This document shows positions 9,087 to 17,355 of a DNA stretch of 40,302 nt, one piece after another. Source of the DNA: Opitutaceae bacterium (GTDB lineage Bacteria > Verrucomicrobiota > Verrucomicrobiia > Opitutales > Opitutaceae); the NCBI GenBank assembly GCA_024711005.1, contig JANJTQ010000195.1, positions 1 through 40,302 on the forward strand, written 5' to 3'. The first letter of the stretch is position 1. Each line of letters opens with the position of its first letter. A model generated the notes under the pieces. The model was not told the origin of the DNA. It saw nothing but the letters and a program-made list of their open reading frames with translations, and ran no database searches. The position numbers were made by a program, and so were the translations under genes.

Positions 9087-10235
9087 ATGTCTTCGACCGC
9101 ACAATCACCGTTTCACCTGCCTCCGCCCGTTGCCGGGCGTGTGGACTTGCTGGTCATCGCGGGTGAACACTCGGGTGACCAACATGCCGCCACGATGGTG
9201 CGTGATTTGCGCGCCAAACGGCCGGGGTTTTCGGTCGTCGCACTCGGTGGACCCGAGCTGGCGAAGGCCGGCGCCCAAGTTTTGCACGACATGACCGCCT
9301 CGTCGGTCGTGGGCTTTGTCGAGGTGCTCAAAAACTATCCTTTCTTCAAAGCGCTCTTCGACGAGACGCTGCGTTGGATTGCCGAGCACAAACCCCGCGC
9401 AATCTGTTTTATCGATTACCCCGGTTTTAATCTGCGCCTGGCCAGGGCGCTTCGCGAACGCGGGCTGTCAGTGAAAGGCGGGGGCGCGATCAAGACGCTT
9501 TTCTACATCTCGCCGCAGATCTGGGCGTGGAAGGCGAAACGTCGGTTCACCATGGCGCGCGATCTCGATGCGCTGGCGGTGATTTTCCCGTTTGAAATCG
9601 GGTGCTACGCGGACACCTCGCTGCCGGTGGAGTTTGTCGGACATCCCTTTCTCGACGATGCGCACGAGTCGCCGGTACGATACGATCCGGCCGCACCGAT
9701 TCTATTGCTGCCGGGCAGTCGCAAGCAGGCGGTCGGACGCATTTTTCCGCTGTTGCTCGCCGGTTACGCGGCCTACGGAAAACGCGACGCGGTGGTGCTG
9801 TATCCGAGTGAGTTCATCAAAGAAGAGCTGCTCGCGGCGAAGCCTCCGGCGCATGTGAAGTTGTTGCCGACCGGTTCGCCGGTGGCGGCATCGGCGGTGC
9901 TTACCTCAAGCGGAACCATGTCGATGCACTGCGCGTTGGAAGCGATCCCCGGCGCGGTCGTTTACCGGGCGAATCCACTGACCTATCTGATCGGACGCAT
10001 GCTGGTGAAAGTTCCGTATCTGGGTATCGCGAATCTGCTGCTGAAGGAGCCGATGTATCCGGAATACATTCAAGGTGCCGCGACGCCCGCGGCGCTTGCC
10101 CGCGAGCTCGACGACTGTCTGCGCAACATCGACCGTCTCATCGCCACGCAAGCGCAGGCGGAAAAACTACGGACGTTGTTGCGCCGTCCGGCTGGTGGCA
10201 CGGTGGCGGACTGGGTGCTGCGGCGGATGGGGTGA
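9087..10235 (+). CDS. lpxB: Lipid-A-disaccharide synthase
   Basis: GT19 enzyme that joins UDP-diacylglucosamine and lipid X to form the lipid A disaccharide at the inner membrane. The 382 residues match the family length. Visible motifs are the N-terminal VIAGEHSGDQHAA (usual SGDxxGA, here with Ala), VVALGGPEL, VGFVEVLK, FIDYPGFNLRLA, FYISPQIWAWK, FPFEIGCY, VEFVGHPF, LLPGSRKQAV, and the donor-site region TSSGTMSMHCALEAIPGAVVYR. The C-terminus (NLLLKEPMYPEYIQ) is also typical. The presence of lpxB shows the organism makes lipopolysaccharide-type lipid A. It is convergent with hemA across a 219-base repeat-filled spacer. Confidence 0.95.
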   Translation: MSSTAQSPFHLPPPVAGRVDLLVIAGEHSGDQHAATMVRDLRAKRPGFSVVALGGPELAKAGAQVLHDMTASSVVGFVEVLKNYPFFKALFDETLRWIAEHKPRAICFIDYPGFNLRLARALRERGLSVKGGGAIKTLFYISPQIWAWKAKRRFTMARDLDALAVIFPFEIGCYADTSLPVEFVGHPFLDDAHESPVRYDPAAPILLLPGSRKQAVGRIFPLLLAGYAAYGKRDAVVLYPSEFIKEELLAAKPPAHVKLLPTGSPVAASAVLTSSGTMSMHCALEAIPGAVVYRANPLTYLIGRMLVKVPYLGIANLLLKEPMYPEYIQGAATPAALARELDDCLRNIDRLIATQAQAEKLRTLLRRPAGGTVADWVLRRMG

Positions 10236-10266
10236 GGCAAGGGCGCCGGGTCGCTGGAGACCGGAT

Positions 10267-10361
10267 TTTAACGCAAAGGCGCGGAGGCGCGAAGAACGCA
10301 AAGTTTCGGATCGTGCCTCGGTTGCTTGGCGACCTTTGCGCCTTTGCGTCCTTGCGCTAAA
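10267..10361. repeat. Intergenic hairpin element D (after lpxB)
   Basis: The left arm starts at 10267 with TTTAACGCAAAGGCGC. The right arm ends at 10361 with CTTGCGCTAAA. The pairing is imperfect but spans about 28 bases per arm, with CGCAAAG units in both. The ends match elements A-C. It lies between convergent lpxB and hemA and could terminate or protect either transcript. Confidence 0.8.
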
Positions 10362-10389
10362 CGGATCGATTCGCGATCGGGATTCCGAT

Positions 10390-10443
10390 GTGGGAGCGAG
10401 CTTGCTCGCGTTGATCGATCTTCGCGAGCAAGCTCGCTCCCAC
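10390..10443. repeat. REP-like inverted pair between lpxB and hemA
   Basis: The arms 10390-10410 and 10423-10443 are perfect 21-base inverted copies (core GTGGGAGCGAGCTTGCTCGC) around a 12-base loop. Each arm is itself palindromic in its centre. This is the classic paired REP (REPIN-like) layout. The right arm equals the solo copy at 4291-4310. It ends 11 bases from the hemA stop. Confidence 0.9.
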
Positions 10444-10454
10444 CATCGACCCCC

Positions 10455-11495
10455 TCACACGCCGCCGCCGGCCTGGGACTCGACTTGCTTCCAGAGCGCC
10501 GCGGCTTTTTCCACGACGATCTTGCGGGCGTGGACGACCTCGGCGGCGCGGGCGGCGCGGTTGGACTCGGCGATCTTGGCGAGATCGTCGAGGTTGTAGA
10601 GGAAGACATTTTCCAGCTTCGCCACGTTCGCGTCGATGTCGCGGGGCAAGGCGAGATCGATGAAGAAGAGCGGCTCGGCGCGACGGGTCTTCATCGCGGC
10701 GACCGTGTCGGCGAGTGTCACCACGACGTCGGGCGCGGCGGTCGATCCCACCACGATCGAGTAATCCGCGAGATGATCGGCCACATGTTCCCACGGCAAC
10801 GCGGTGGCGTTGAGCGTGGTGGCGAGTTCCATCGCGCGGCCCAGCGTGCGGCTGGCGACGGTGAGCGAACCGGCCCCGCGACTTTGAAAGGCCTTCGCGG
10901 TTTTTTCACCGATCTCGCCTGCGCCCAGCAGAAGGATGCGCGTCGAGGCGAGGTCGCCGAAAATCTTCAGGGCGAGGTCGACCGCGACATTGGCCACGCT
11001 GATCTGGCCCTCGGTGATCGCGGTGTGGGTGCGGATGTATTTGGCGTGTTGAAACGCCTTCTGAAAAACGCGGTTGAGAACCGGACCGGTGGTGTGTCGC
11101 TCCTGTGCGGCGGCGTAGGCGTTCTTCACCTGACCGAGGATTTCGGTTTCACCGAGCATCTGCGAGTCGAGTCCGGAGGCGACGGAGAGCAGGTGTTTGA
11201 TCGCCGCCGGGCCGAGGGCTTGATGGCTGACAGAGGCGAAGGCCTCGGGCGGGAACCCTTGGAACGCGCAGAAGGTTTCGCGCAACCGTTGCAGGGTCTC
11301 CGGGGAATCGGCGATGCCGTAAAACTCGATACGATTGCACGTGTTGAGCACGGCGAGTTCGCGCATGCCGGGGAGGGTGGCGGCGGCTTGGTGGAAGGCG
11401 GGCAGCCGCTCGGAACCGAGCGCGAGTTTTTCGCGCAGCTCGAGCGGCGTCGTGTGATGGCTCGCACCCAGCAGGAAAAGCACGGGCAGGTTCAT
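10455..11495 (-). CDS. hemA: Glutamyl-tRNA reductase
   Basis: Reduces glutamyl-tRNA to glutamate-1-semialdehyde, the first step of C5 heme synthesis. The start at 11495 (MNLPVLFLLGASHHTTPLELRE) fits the family. The catalytic cysteine lies in NTCNRIEFYG (C53), the specificity stretch LGETEILGQVKNAY follows, then the NADPH-binding LLLGAGEIGEKTAKAF. At 346 residues it is shorter than the usual ~420. The Rossmann domain is complete but the C-terminal dimerisation domain is much reduced, ending soon after the VHARKIVVEKAAALW helix. The ATG overlaps the stop of the upstream HemX-like gene (ATGA), so translation is coupled. Confidence 0.93.
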   Translation of the reverse strand: MNLPVLFLLGASHHTTPLELREKLALGSERLPAFHQAAATLPGMRELAVLNTCNRIEFYGIADSPETLQRLRETFCAFQGFPPEAFASVSHQALGPAAIKHLLSVASGLDSQMLGETEILGQVKNAYAAAQERHTTGPVLNRVFQKAFQHAKYIRTHTAITEGQISVANVAVDLALKIFGDLASTRILLLGAGEIGEKTAKAFQSRGAGSLTVASRTLGRAMELATTLNATALPWEHVADHLADYSIVVGSTAAPDVVVTLADTVAAMKTRRAEPLFFIDLALPRDIDANVAKLENVFLYNLDDLAKIAESNRAARAAEVVHARKIVVEKAAALWKQVESQAGGGV

Positions 11496-12334
11496 CGGTT
11501 GGCGGTGATCGGGGTGGCGTCGGCTGCGGTGTTGCCGCCACTCACGAGCGGAAGGGAAAGAAGGACGATCCCAAACAAGGCAATGAGACACCAGGCGAGC
11601 CGTTTGCCGACCAGCCGGCTGCGCAGACGCAGGACGAGGATCGTGGAATACGCGGCCCATACGGCGAAGGTCACGGGGAGTTTGCCCGTGCCGACGTTCG
11701 CGGAGGCGTCCATCAAGTAGATCCCGCCGACGCCGAGGGAGGCGGTCAGCAGGAGGACTCCGAACGAAAGCAGGCGCAGGCTGATGTGATCGAGTTCACG
11801 GATGGACGGGAGAAATGAAAACAGCCCGTGAAGGTGCTGACGTTTCAAGCTGAAGACCTGCAACACATACATGGCCGCGGTGAGCGTGAGCAGCGAGAAG
11901 ACGCCGTAGCTGAACAAGGCGAGCGCGGCGTGGAATTCGATCCAGAAGTTGCCGCCAAAGATGTTGACGCGTCGGGCGGCATCCCAGCCGGGAACGGCGA
12001 GCGAGAGTACGGTCAGCGCGGCGGCGAGCAAAGAGGTGAAGTAGCCGAGGAGACTGAGTCGGAAGGTGGCGCCGATGACGAGGTAGAGCGCGATGGCCGA
12101 CCAGGCGGTGAATTGAAAAAGCTCGAACGTGTTGCCGAGGGGGCAGCCCTTGACCTCAAGGCCGCGGAGGTAGAGTCCGAACGTCTGGAAAACGAAGCCG
12201 GCGGAGACGATGAAGTACATCAACAGCCGGGAGAGTTTGCGCTCGCGGATGACCGCCACGGTGCCGAGCACAAATCCGGCGAGGTAACACGCGGCGGCGA
12301 ACCAAAGCCAAGTGCGATCGGTGAGTGAGTCCAT
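11492..12334 (-). CDS. HemX/CcsA-family membrane protein upstream of hemA
   Basis: A 280-residue protein with about eight membrane segments, of the cytochrome c assembly (CcsA/HemX) family. PLGNTFELFQFTAWSAIAL and FWIEFHAALALFSYGVFSLL, with its conserved histidine, match the family pattern. The tryptophan-rich WGxWWxWD heme-handling motif of true CcsA/CcmC is not seen. This favours a HemX-like role, and HemX genes commonly sit beside hemA, as in Bacillus. HemX is thought to affect HemA level or activity; a cytochrome c role remains possible. ATG at 12334 (MDSLTDRTWLWF) is chosen. Its last four bases overlap hemA. Confidence 0.8.
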   Translation of the reverse strand: MDSLTDRTWLWFAAACYLAGFVLGTVAVIRERKLSRLLMYFIVSAGFVFQTFGLYLRGLEVKGCPLGNTFELFQFTAWSAIALYLVIGATFRLSLLGYFTSLLAAALTVLSLAVPGWDAARRVNIFGGNFWIEFHAALALFSYGVFSLLTLTAAMYVLQVFSLKRQHLHGLFSFLPSIRELDHISLRLLSFGVLLLTASLGVGGIYLMDASANVGTGKLPVTFAVWAAYSTILVLRLRSRLVGKRLAWCLIALFGIVLLSLPLVSGGNTAADATPITANR

Positions 12335-12337
12335 AGT

Positions 12338-12368
12338 TGGGTTGAGCCGGTGACCGTGCCTCAACCCA
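12338..12368. promoter_or_regulatory. Hairpin just upstream of the hemX-like start
   Basis: The arms TGGGTTGAG (12338-12346) and CTCAACCCA (12360-12368) are perfect 9-base inverted repeats with a 13-base loop. The stem begins three bases upstream of the hemX-like ATG (minus strand), where a ribosome-binding site would lie. It could limit translation of hemX-hemA or end transcription arriving from 12502. Between 12369 and 12501 I see nothing else. Confidence 0.55.
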
Positions 12369-12501
12369 CCCGCCCGTGCAAGCCGGAGGTCGCGCACGTT
12401 TGCCCTCTGCGGATTTGCAACTGGACCGCATCGGGAGGCGGGATCGCAAGGATGGTCGGAACGCCATTGGCGGGCCACGCGACGGTCGGGGTGGCGAGGG
12501 G

Positions 12502-13512
12502 CTACCAGGCGCCGTAGTGGTTGTAGGCGTGGATGGCGACGCCCGCCACGACGTCGGGGGTGCCGCGGTAGGTGGGGAGATGGATCGTGCGCAGCTGGTT
12601 GATCGCGTTGTCGAGGGCGGCGGAGCCTTCCTCGTGGAAGGTGATGTAGGTCGGGGTGAAGGGACCGGTCTCCAGACCGTGCCAGATCTTCACATTGGGG
12701 CGGTACCACTTGGCGTACTCGTATTCCGTCTCCGCGACGGAGAACGAGTTGGAGGCGGTGTCGCGGTAGGCCATGATCGCGATGTGCGATCCGCCGGTGG
12801 CTCCGACGATGTCGAACATGTGCTCCGAGGTTCGCTTGGTGGCCCCGTTGAAAGAGCGCGTGTATTCGGGAACATCATACCAGAACGGGATGACGAAACC
12901 GATCTTGAGCTTGGGACTTCCGGTGCTGGCGACGGCCACGGCCTGCTCGGTGACGGTGAGGAGACCGCCGATGTAGTTGAGCCGTTGCTGTGTGGTCGCG
13001 CCGGCCCAGGCGGCGAGTCCGTGCGGCTCGATGTCCCATTGGAAACCGTCGAGGCGGGCGGCGGTGGTTTGTTTGCCGTTGAAGTCCACCGCCAGCTCCA
13101 CCCGGCCGGTGACGCGCCAGTGGTTGCTGGTGAGGCAGTAGTTCGGGTCGCCGTCGAGGGCGTGCACCTGGAGCCCGGCGGTGGGGGCGGCGGCGTTGAA
13201 CTGGCCGAGTTGGGCACGGGAGACCGGGTGGCGACCCGCGTAGGCCGGATCCGCGGGGTCGACGAAGACGTTGCCGGTGGTGATGAAGATCGTGGAGATC
13301 CCCTTGTTGACGCAGAAGTTGATCAGCTCGGTGCGTTTGGTGAGATTGGTGATGTTGTCGGCTTGCCAGACCCACATGGCGCGGGGGAGGGCGGCCTGGG
13401 CTTGAAGATCGGGGTGGGCGGTGACCGCGAGGAGGACGGTGGCGAGGACGGGAACGAGGCGCACGGCGAGGCGGCGCGCGACGGAAGCTGGACTAAGTGA
13501 AACAAGCTTCAT
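12502..13512 (-). CDS. Secreted GH18-like TIM-barrel protein
   Basis: A 336-residue exported protein with a signal peptide (about 1-40, ending LQAQA). The body looks like an alpha/beta barrel: AMWVWQADN at the start, then LINFCVNKGISTIFITTG. LDGFQWDIEPH (D155-E162) resembles the GH18 DGxDxDxE catalytic motif with the middle Asp replaced by Gln. IAIMAYRD resembles the GH18 MxYD strand. A paralogue lies at 17356-18357, and the NagA, NagB and GH20 genes lie between, which supports action on GlcNAc-containing glycan. The exact family is not certain. It overlaps the nagA end by 20 bases and is the last gene of the operon. Confidence 0.75.
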   Translation of the reverse strand: MKLVSLSPASVARRLAVRLVPVLATVLLAVTAHPDLQAQAALPRAMWVWQADNITNLTKRTELINFCVNKGISTIFITTGNVFVDPADPAYAGRHPVSRAQLGQFNAAAPTAGLQVHALDGDPNYCLTSNHWRVTGRVELAVDFNGKQTTAARLDGFQWDIEPHGLAAWAGATTQQRLNYIGGLLTVTEQAVAVASTGSPKLKIGFVIPFWYDVPEYTRSFNGATKRTSEHMFDIVGATGGSHIAIMAYRDTASNSFSVAETEYEYAKWYRPNVKIWHGLETGPFTPTYITFHEEGSAALDNAINQLRTIHLPTYRGTPDVVAGVAIHAYNHYGAW

Positions 13513-14482
13513 GTTTTTTGGGGTGTCGGGGGTTTGACGCGGGCGGCGGAGGCAGCCCGAGAGCGTTGGTGACGCGCGTGGAGCACGCGTCGACAGCCTC
13601 CGCCGGAGACCAGCCGAGGAAGCGGACGACATGGTCCACGGCGTGATCCAGGGTAAGGGAGGAGCCGGCGAAGTTGGGTTTGCCCGGTTCACGAACGATG
13701 CCGTCGGCACCGACCTCGGTTTGAATAGTGCGGAGCGTGTAGCGACCGGGCGGGGCGCCGGCGGCGGCCATGCAGTCGGTGGTGAAGAGAACGCGATCGC
13801 GTGGTTTGGCGCGCACGAAGTTTCGGAGCACGGGCGGCGGGAGGTGGAGGCCGTCGGGAATGAAGACGGCGGTCAATTCGTCGCGGGCGAGGAGGCGCTG
13901 GATGATGTTCTCGTGGCGCGGGAGGAGTGCGGGAACGGCGTTGCCGAGGTGGGTGCAGAGCGTGAGGCCGGCGGCGATGGCGCGGTCGATCTCGGAGTCG
14001 GAGGCATTGGAATGTCCGATTGCGACGCGGACGCCGCAGGCGACGAGGTGGGCGATGACCTCGGGTGCGCCGGGCCATTCCGGGGCAAGTGTGACGAGAC
14101 GGAGATTGCCACCGGTGGCGGCGATCAACCGGTCGGCGTCGGCGATCGTGGGCGCGAGCATGAGCGCGGGATCGTGGGCGCCGTGGTAGCCAGGTTCGGG
14201 GCGAAGCCAGGGGCCTTCGAGGTGGTAGCCGGCGATGGTATCGTGGGCGAGGGGCGACCGGCGACGGAGGGTTTCGACGTGTTCCAGCCGACGGCAGAGG
14301 ACGTCGATGCGGTCGGTGATGAGGGTGTAGAGAATGCGACTCGTGCGGTGCGCGTGGAGCGCGATGAGGGCGTGGTCAAGTGCGACGGGAGGGATGTCGT
14401 CTTGTTGAAAGTCGACGCCGGAAAAACCATTGACCTGAAGGTCGAAGAGATCGGCGGCGGGCGTTGACGCGGTCGGGGTCAC
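13493..14482 (-). CDS. nagA: N-acetylglucosamine-6-phosphate deacetylase
   Basis: Removes acetate from GlcNAc-6-phosphate in the cytoplasm, feeding NagB. Amidohydrolase motifs are present: DLQVNGFSG (usual DxQxNG), metal-binding GYHLEGPWL (E89), IGHSNAS (H157), THLGNAVPAL (H178), the DGxHL histidine (H213) and the catalytic Asp in FTTDCMAAAG (D236). At 329 residues it lacks about 50 residues of the usual N-terminal beta-domain and begins almost at DLQVNG. No ATG is available; the GTG at 14482 overlaps the nagB stop as GTGA, which suits coupled translation. Its 3' end overlaps the next gene by 20 bases. Confidence 0.88.
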   Translation of the reverse strand: MTPTASTPAADLFDLQVNGFSGVDFQQDDIPPVALDHALIALHAHRTSRILYTLITDRIDVLCRRLEHVETLRRRSPLAHDTIAGYHLEGPWLRPEPGYHGAHDPALMLAPTIADADRLIAATGGNLRLVTLAPEWPGAPEVIAHLVACGVRVAIGHSNASDSEIDRAIAAGLTLCTHLGNAVPALLPRHENIIQRLLARDELTAVFIPDGLHLPPPVLRNFVRAKPRDRVLFTTDCMAAAGAPPGRYTLRTIQTEVGADGIVREPGKPNFAGSSLTLDHAVDHVVRFLGWSPAEAVDACSTRVTNALGLPPPPASNPRHPKKHEACFT

Positions 14483-15303
14483 GACATGGAAGGCGTTGAG
14501 AAGCGGGCGCGGAGTTCGGCAGTGAGTTCGGAGGCGGCGGGCTCGTCGATGAAGAGCGAGGCGCGGGGATGCAGGCGAAGGAGCGTGGCCGGGCAGGCGG
14601 CGCCGACGGGGCCGGCGAGGGTGTCGCGAACGGCGGCGGCCTTGAGCGCGGTGGGGACGATGCAGCAGAGGAGGCCGGCGGCGGCGAAGACCGGGAGGGT
14701 GACGCTGAGCGCGTGACGGGGGACGTCGGCGATGGCGGGAAAGCAGCCATCGTGGACCTGTTGCCGACGGCAGACGGCGTCCATCTCGACAACCTTCACC
14801 AAGTGGACGTCGTTGAAATCGGCGACGGGCGGATCGTTGAAGGCGATGTGGCCGTTTTCGCCGATGCCCAGGCTGATGACGTCGATGGGCGCGACGGCGA
14901 GGAGCGCGCCGTAGCGGGAGGCCTCGGCGTGCGGGTCGGGTGCCTCGCCTTGAAGAGGATTGAAGGATGCGACCTCGACATGATCGAGGAAGTGGCGGCG
15001 GAGATAATGGCGGAAGCTTTGCGGATGGTCGGCGGTGAGGCCGACGTAGTCGTCCATGTGATACACGTCGACGTGACGCCAGATATCGACCGTGGCTTGG
15101 GCGAGCGGCACGAGTGCGGCGAAGTAGTCGTCTTGCGACGGCGCGCAGGCCATGACGATGCGGGCGCGGCCCCGGAGGGCGACGACGCGAGCGATCTCGT
15201 CCTGGACGAGGCGCGCGGCGGTGGCGCCCATGGATGCGCGATCGGCATGGATGGAGAGTCGGGGCGGATTTTGGACGAGCGTGTCGTTCATCGAGGTATT
15301 CAT
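14479..15303 (-). CDS. nagB: Glucosamine-6-phosphate deaminase-like protein
   Basis: Expected to convert glucosamine-6-phosphate to fructose-6-phosphate and ammonia. The 274 residues follow the NagB fold, with MDDYVGL (83-89, E. coli MDEYVG) and GIGENGHIAFNDPP (146-159). Relative to E. coli NagB, the catalytic Asp141 position is Asn150 and Glu148 is Asp157, while the base (D84) and H152 remain. This variant motif seems to mark a NagB-like subgroup, so the exact substrate is less certain than for classic NagB. ATG at 15303 overlaps the GH20 stop (TAATG), and the stop overlaps nagA (GTGA). A second ATG lies at 15291. Confidence 0.85.
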   Translation of the reverse strand: MNTSMNDTLVQNPPRLSIHADRASMGATAARLVQDEIARVVALRGRARIVMACAPSQDDYFAALVPLAQATVDIWRHVDVYHMDDYVGLTADHPQSFRHYLRRHFLDHVEVASFNPLQGEAPDPHAEASRYGALLAVAPIDVISLGIGENGHIAFNDPPVADFNDVHLVKVVEMDAVCRRQQVHDGCFPAIADVPRHALSVTLPVFAAAGLLCCIVPTALKAAAVRDTLAGPVGAACPATLLRLHPRASLFIDEPAASELTAELRARFSTPSMS

Positions 15304-17267
15304 TAAAAAATACGGCTGGGGGTGACGGCCTGGTGATGCGAGAGCGTGACGGAGAACAGCGAGGACCGGGTCCAGACGCGCTCGGTTGGGCGATCGAGTT
15401 CCCCGATGCGCTGGTCCGCGTCGTCGAGGTGGAGGCGGAGCTTTCTGGCGAGGGTGCCGAGACGGGCGAGGAGACCGGCGTAGCGATGTTCGAGAACCTC
15501 CCACCCGAAAGGACGATAGATCTCGTGCCAGCGGGTGTCGTGGAGATCCCGCAACGCGGCGACCTCGCGGAGGAGCGCAGGGACGGTATCGTCGAGGATG
15601 TGACGGAGGGTTGCTCGATCACCGGATTGGTAGGCCGGGCGCAAGGTGTGGTGGAGACCTGTTTTGAGCGCGAGGACGGTGGCGACCTGCGCGACCAGAT
15701 CGAGCCGGGAATCCTCCGAGCCGGCGGTTGTCCACTCGGCGCAACGAGCGGTCAGATGCGCGTAGTGTTTTTGGAATGACGCGGGAATGTGTTGGTCGAA
15801 GAAGCCGAGGAGCGGGTCGTGCCAGAGGAGCCATTTGCCGGCGTTGGCATGCTCGAACGAGGAGTCGCCCTGATCGGGCACGAGGTCGAGATCGCTCGCG
15901 GAGATCCAGGCGGAGGAGGAGGCGTCGGAACTGCCGCGGAGATTGGCGGGAAGATTGAGATCGGCGGCGTCGGCGGAGCCATAGGCGAGTTCGGCGAAGA
16001 ACTGGATGCCGGGAAGGGCGGAGAAGACGTCGCACTCCATGCCATCGTCGCCCCACATGGTGACGAAGGCTTCCTTGAGGCCGTTGTCGCGGGCGCTGGT
16101 CATGCCGGCGCGGAGGGTGGCGAAAGAGTGGGGGAGCTGGGCCCACCAACGGTTCCAGGTCCAGATGCCGCCGGCAAAAACGGGCTCCTTGCCCATGGCG
16201 CGGTGGCGGGCGATCCACTCGTCGTAGAAGGCACGGTCGGTGTGGTAATAGTCCCAGTAGACGAGATCGACGTCGGCCGGGACGCGGGCGGCGACCTCGG
16301 GGGAGATGACGGAGGCGCGGTCGTAGTAGTTGTTGGTTTTGGAGCCGAGGCGGAAGAACATGTCGCTCCAAATCATGGGCTGCAGGCCGAGACGGCGGCA
16401 GGTGACGGTGGTGCGTTGGAGATGTTCGGTGAGGATCTCAAACGGGGGACGCAGGCCATTGCGCAGGCGGTAGTGGCCCGAGCCGATGCCGTGGGCCTCG
16501 TCCATGCCGATATGGATGCGGCGGGAGCGGAAAGGCGCGGAGGCGGCGGCGATCATTTTTTCGACGAACGCGTCGGCGGCCTCGTCGCCGGCCATGATGA
16601 CACCGGCGGTGTCCTGCATTTTCTGATACGGCGGCCACTGGAGGACTTGTTCCAGGTGGCCGAGGGTCTGGATGCAGGGTATCACGTCGATGCCGAAGAG
16701 AGCGGCGTAGGCATCGATGGCGGAGAGTTCGGCCTGTGTGTATCCACCACGGAAATACCCGAAGAGGGGCTCGCCGGGAATCTCGTAGGTGTCCTCGGTG
16801 TAGAGCATCAGCTGGTTGACGCCCATGAGCGCGAGGTGGCGGATGAGCTTGCGGACGGACTCCGGGCGGAGGACGCCGTTGCGCGAGACGTCGAGCATCA
16901 CGCCGAGCGAATCGAAGGCGCAGCGTTCCTCATGGTTTACGAAGGGCAGGCCGCTCTCGATGCGACCCATGAGGATGCCGAGCGCGCGGAAGGCTTCGGC
17001 GGGACGAATGTATTCGATGAGAATCGCCCCCGAGGTCTCCACGCGGAAAGCGAGCGGGTGGGTGTCGGTGCCGCCGGAGGGGGGCGGGATTCGTTGAAAG
17101 CGAACCGGACGCGCGTCGGCGGAGCCGGCGAAGCGATGAGGGAAGGTCCGGACAACCTCATCGAGACCGCGGCCAAGGACGGCGTCGACAGGGCCGATGA
17201 TACGGATCGGCGTGGTGGTGCGGGTCGGGGACCGGAGGGCGGGACGGTCCAGCAAGGGAGAATTCAT
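15303..17267 (-). CDS. Cytoplasmic GH20 beta-N-acetylhexosaminidase
   Basis: Releases terminal GlcNAc or GalNAc from glycans by substrate-assisted catalysis. The 654-residue protein (ATG at 17267, MNSPLLDRP) has an N-terminal domain, then a barrel with MGVNQLMLYTEDTYE and the GH20 catalytic pair in IHIGMDEAHGIGSG (D256-E257). Later barrel parts include PMIWSDMFFR and DLVYWDYYHTD. This form resembles the HexD type of GH20. No signal peptide is visible, so it should act inside the cell on imported oligosaccharides, matching the cytoplasmic NagB and NagA encoded next. The stop overlaps the nagB start. The gap to the upstream lipoprotein gene is 88 bases. Confidence 0.88.
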   Translation of the reverse strand: MNSPLLDRPALRSPTRTTTPIRIIGPVDAVLGRGLDEVVRTFPHRFAGSADARPVRFQRIPPPSGGTDTHPLAFRVETSGAILIEYIRPAEAFRALGILMGRIESGLPFVNHEERCAFDSLGVMLDVSRNGVLRPESVRKLIRHLALMGVNQLMLYTEDTYEIPGEPLFGYFRGGYTQAELSAIDAYAALFGIDVIPCIQTLGHLEQVLQWPPYQKMQDTAGVIMAGDEAADAFVEKMIAAASAPFRSRRIHIGMDEAHGIGSGHYRLRNGLRPPFEILTEHLQRTTVTCRRLGLQPMIWSDMFFRLGSKTNNYYDRASVISPEVAARVPADVDLVYWDYYHTDRAFYDEWIARHRAMGKEPVFAGGIWTWNRWWAQLPHSFATLRAGMTSARDNGLKEAFVTMWGDDGMECDVFSALPGIQFFAELAYGSADAADLNLPANLRGSSDASSSAWISASDLDLVPDQGDSSFEHANAGKWLLWHDPLLGFFDQHIPASFQKHYAHLTARCAEWTTAGSEDSRLDLVAQVATVLALKTGLHHTLRPAYQSGDRATLRHILDDTVPALLREVAALRDLHDTRWHEIYRPFGWEVLEHRYAGLLARLGTLARKLRLHLDDADQRIGELDRPTERVWTRSSLFSVTLSHHQAVTPSRIF

Positions 17268-17355
17268 GGCGGGAAGGGGGCCGTCTGGGCGACGGATACG
17301 GGGCGGCGAAGGATGTCCGGGATAGCGGGGAGAGACGCTTTGGAGTGGAGGGTGA

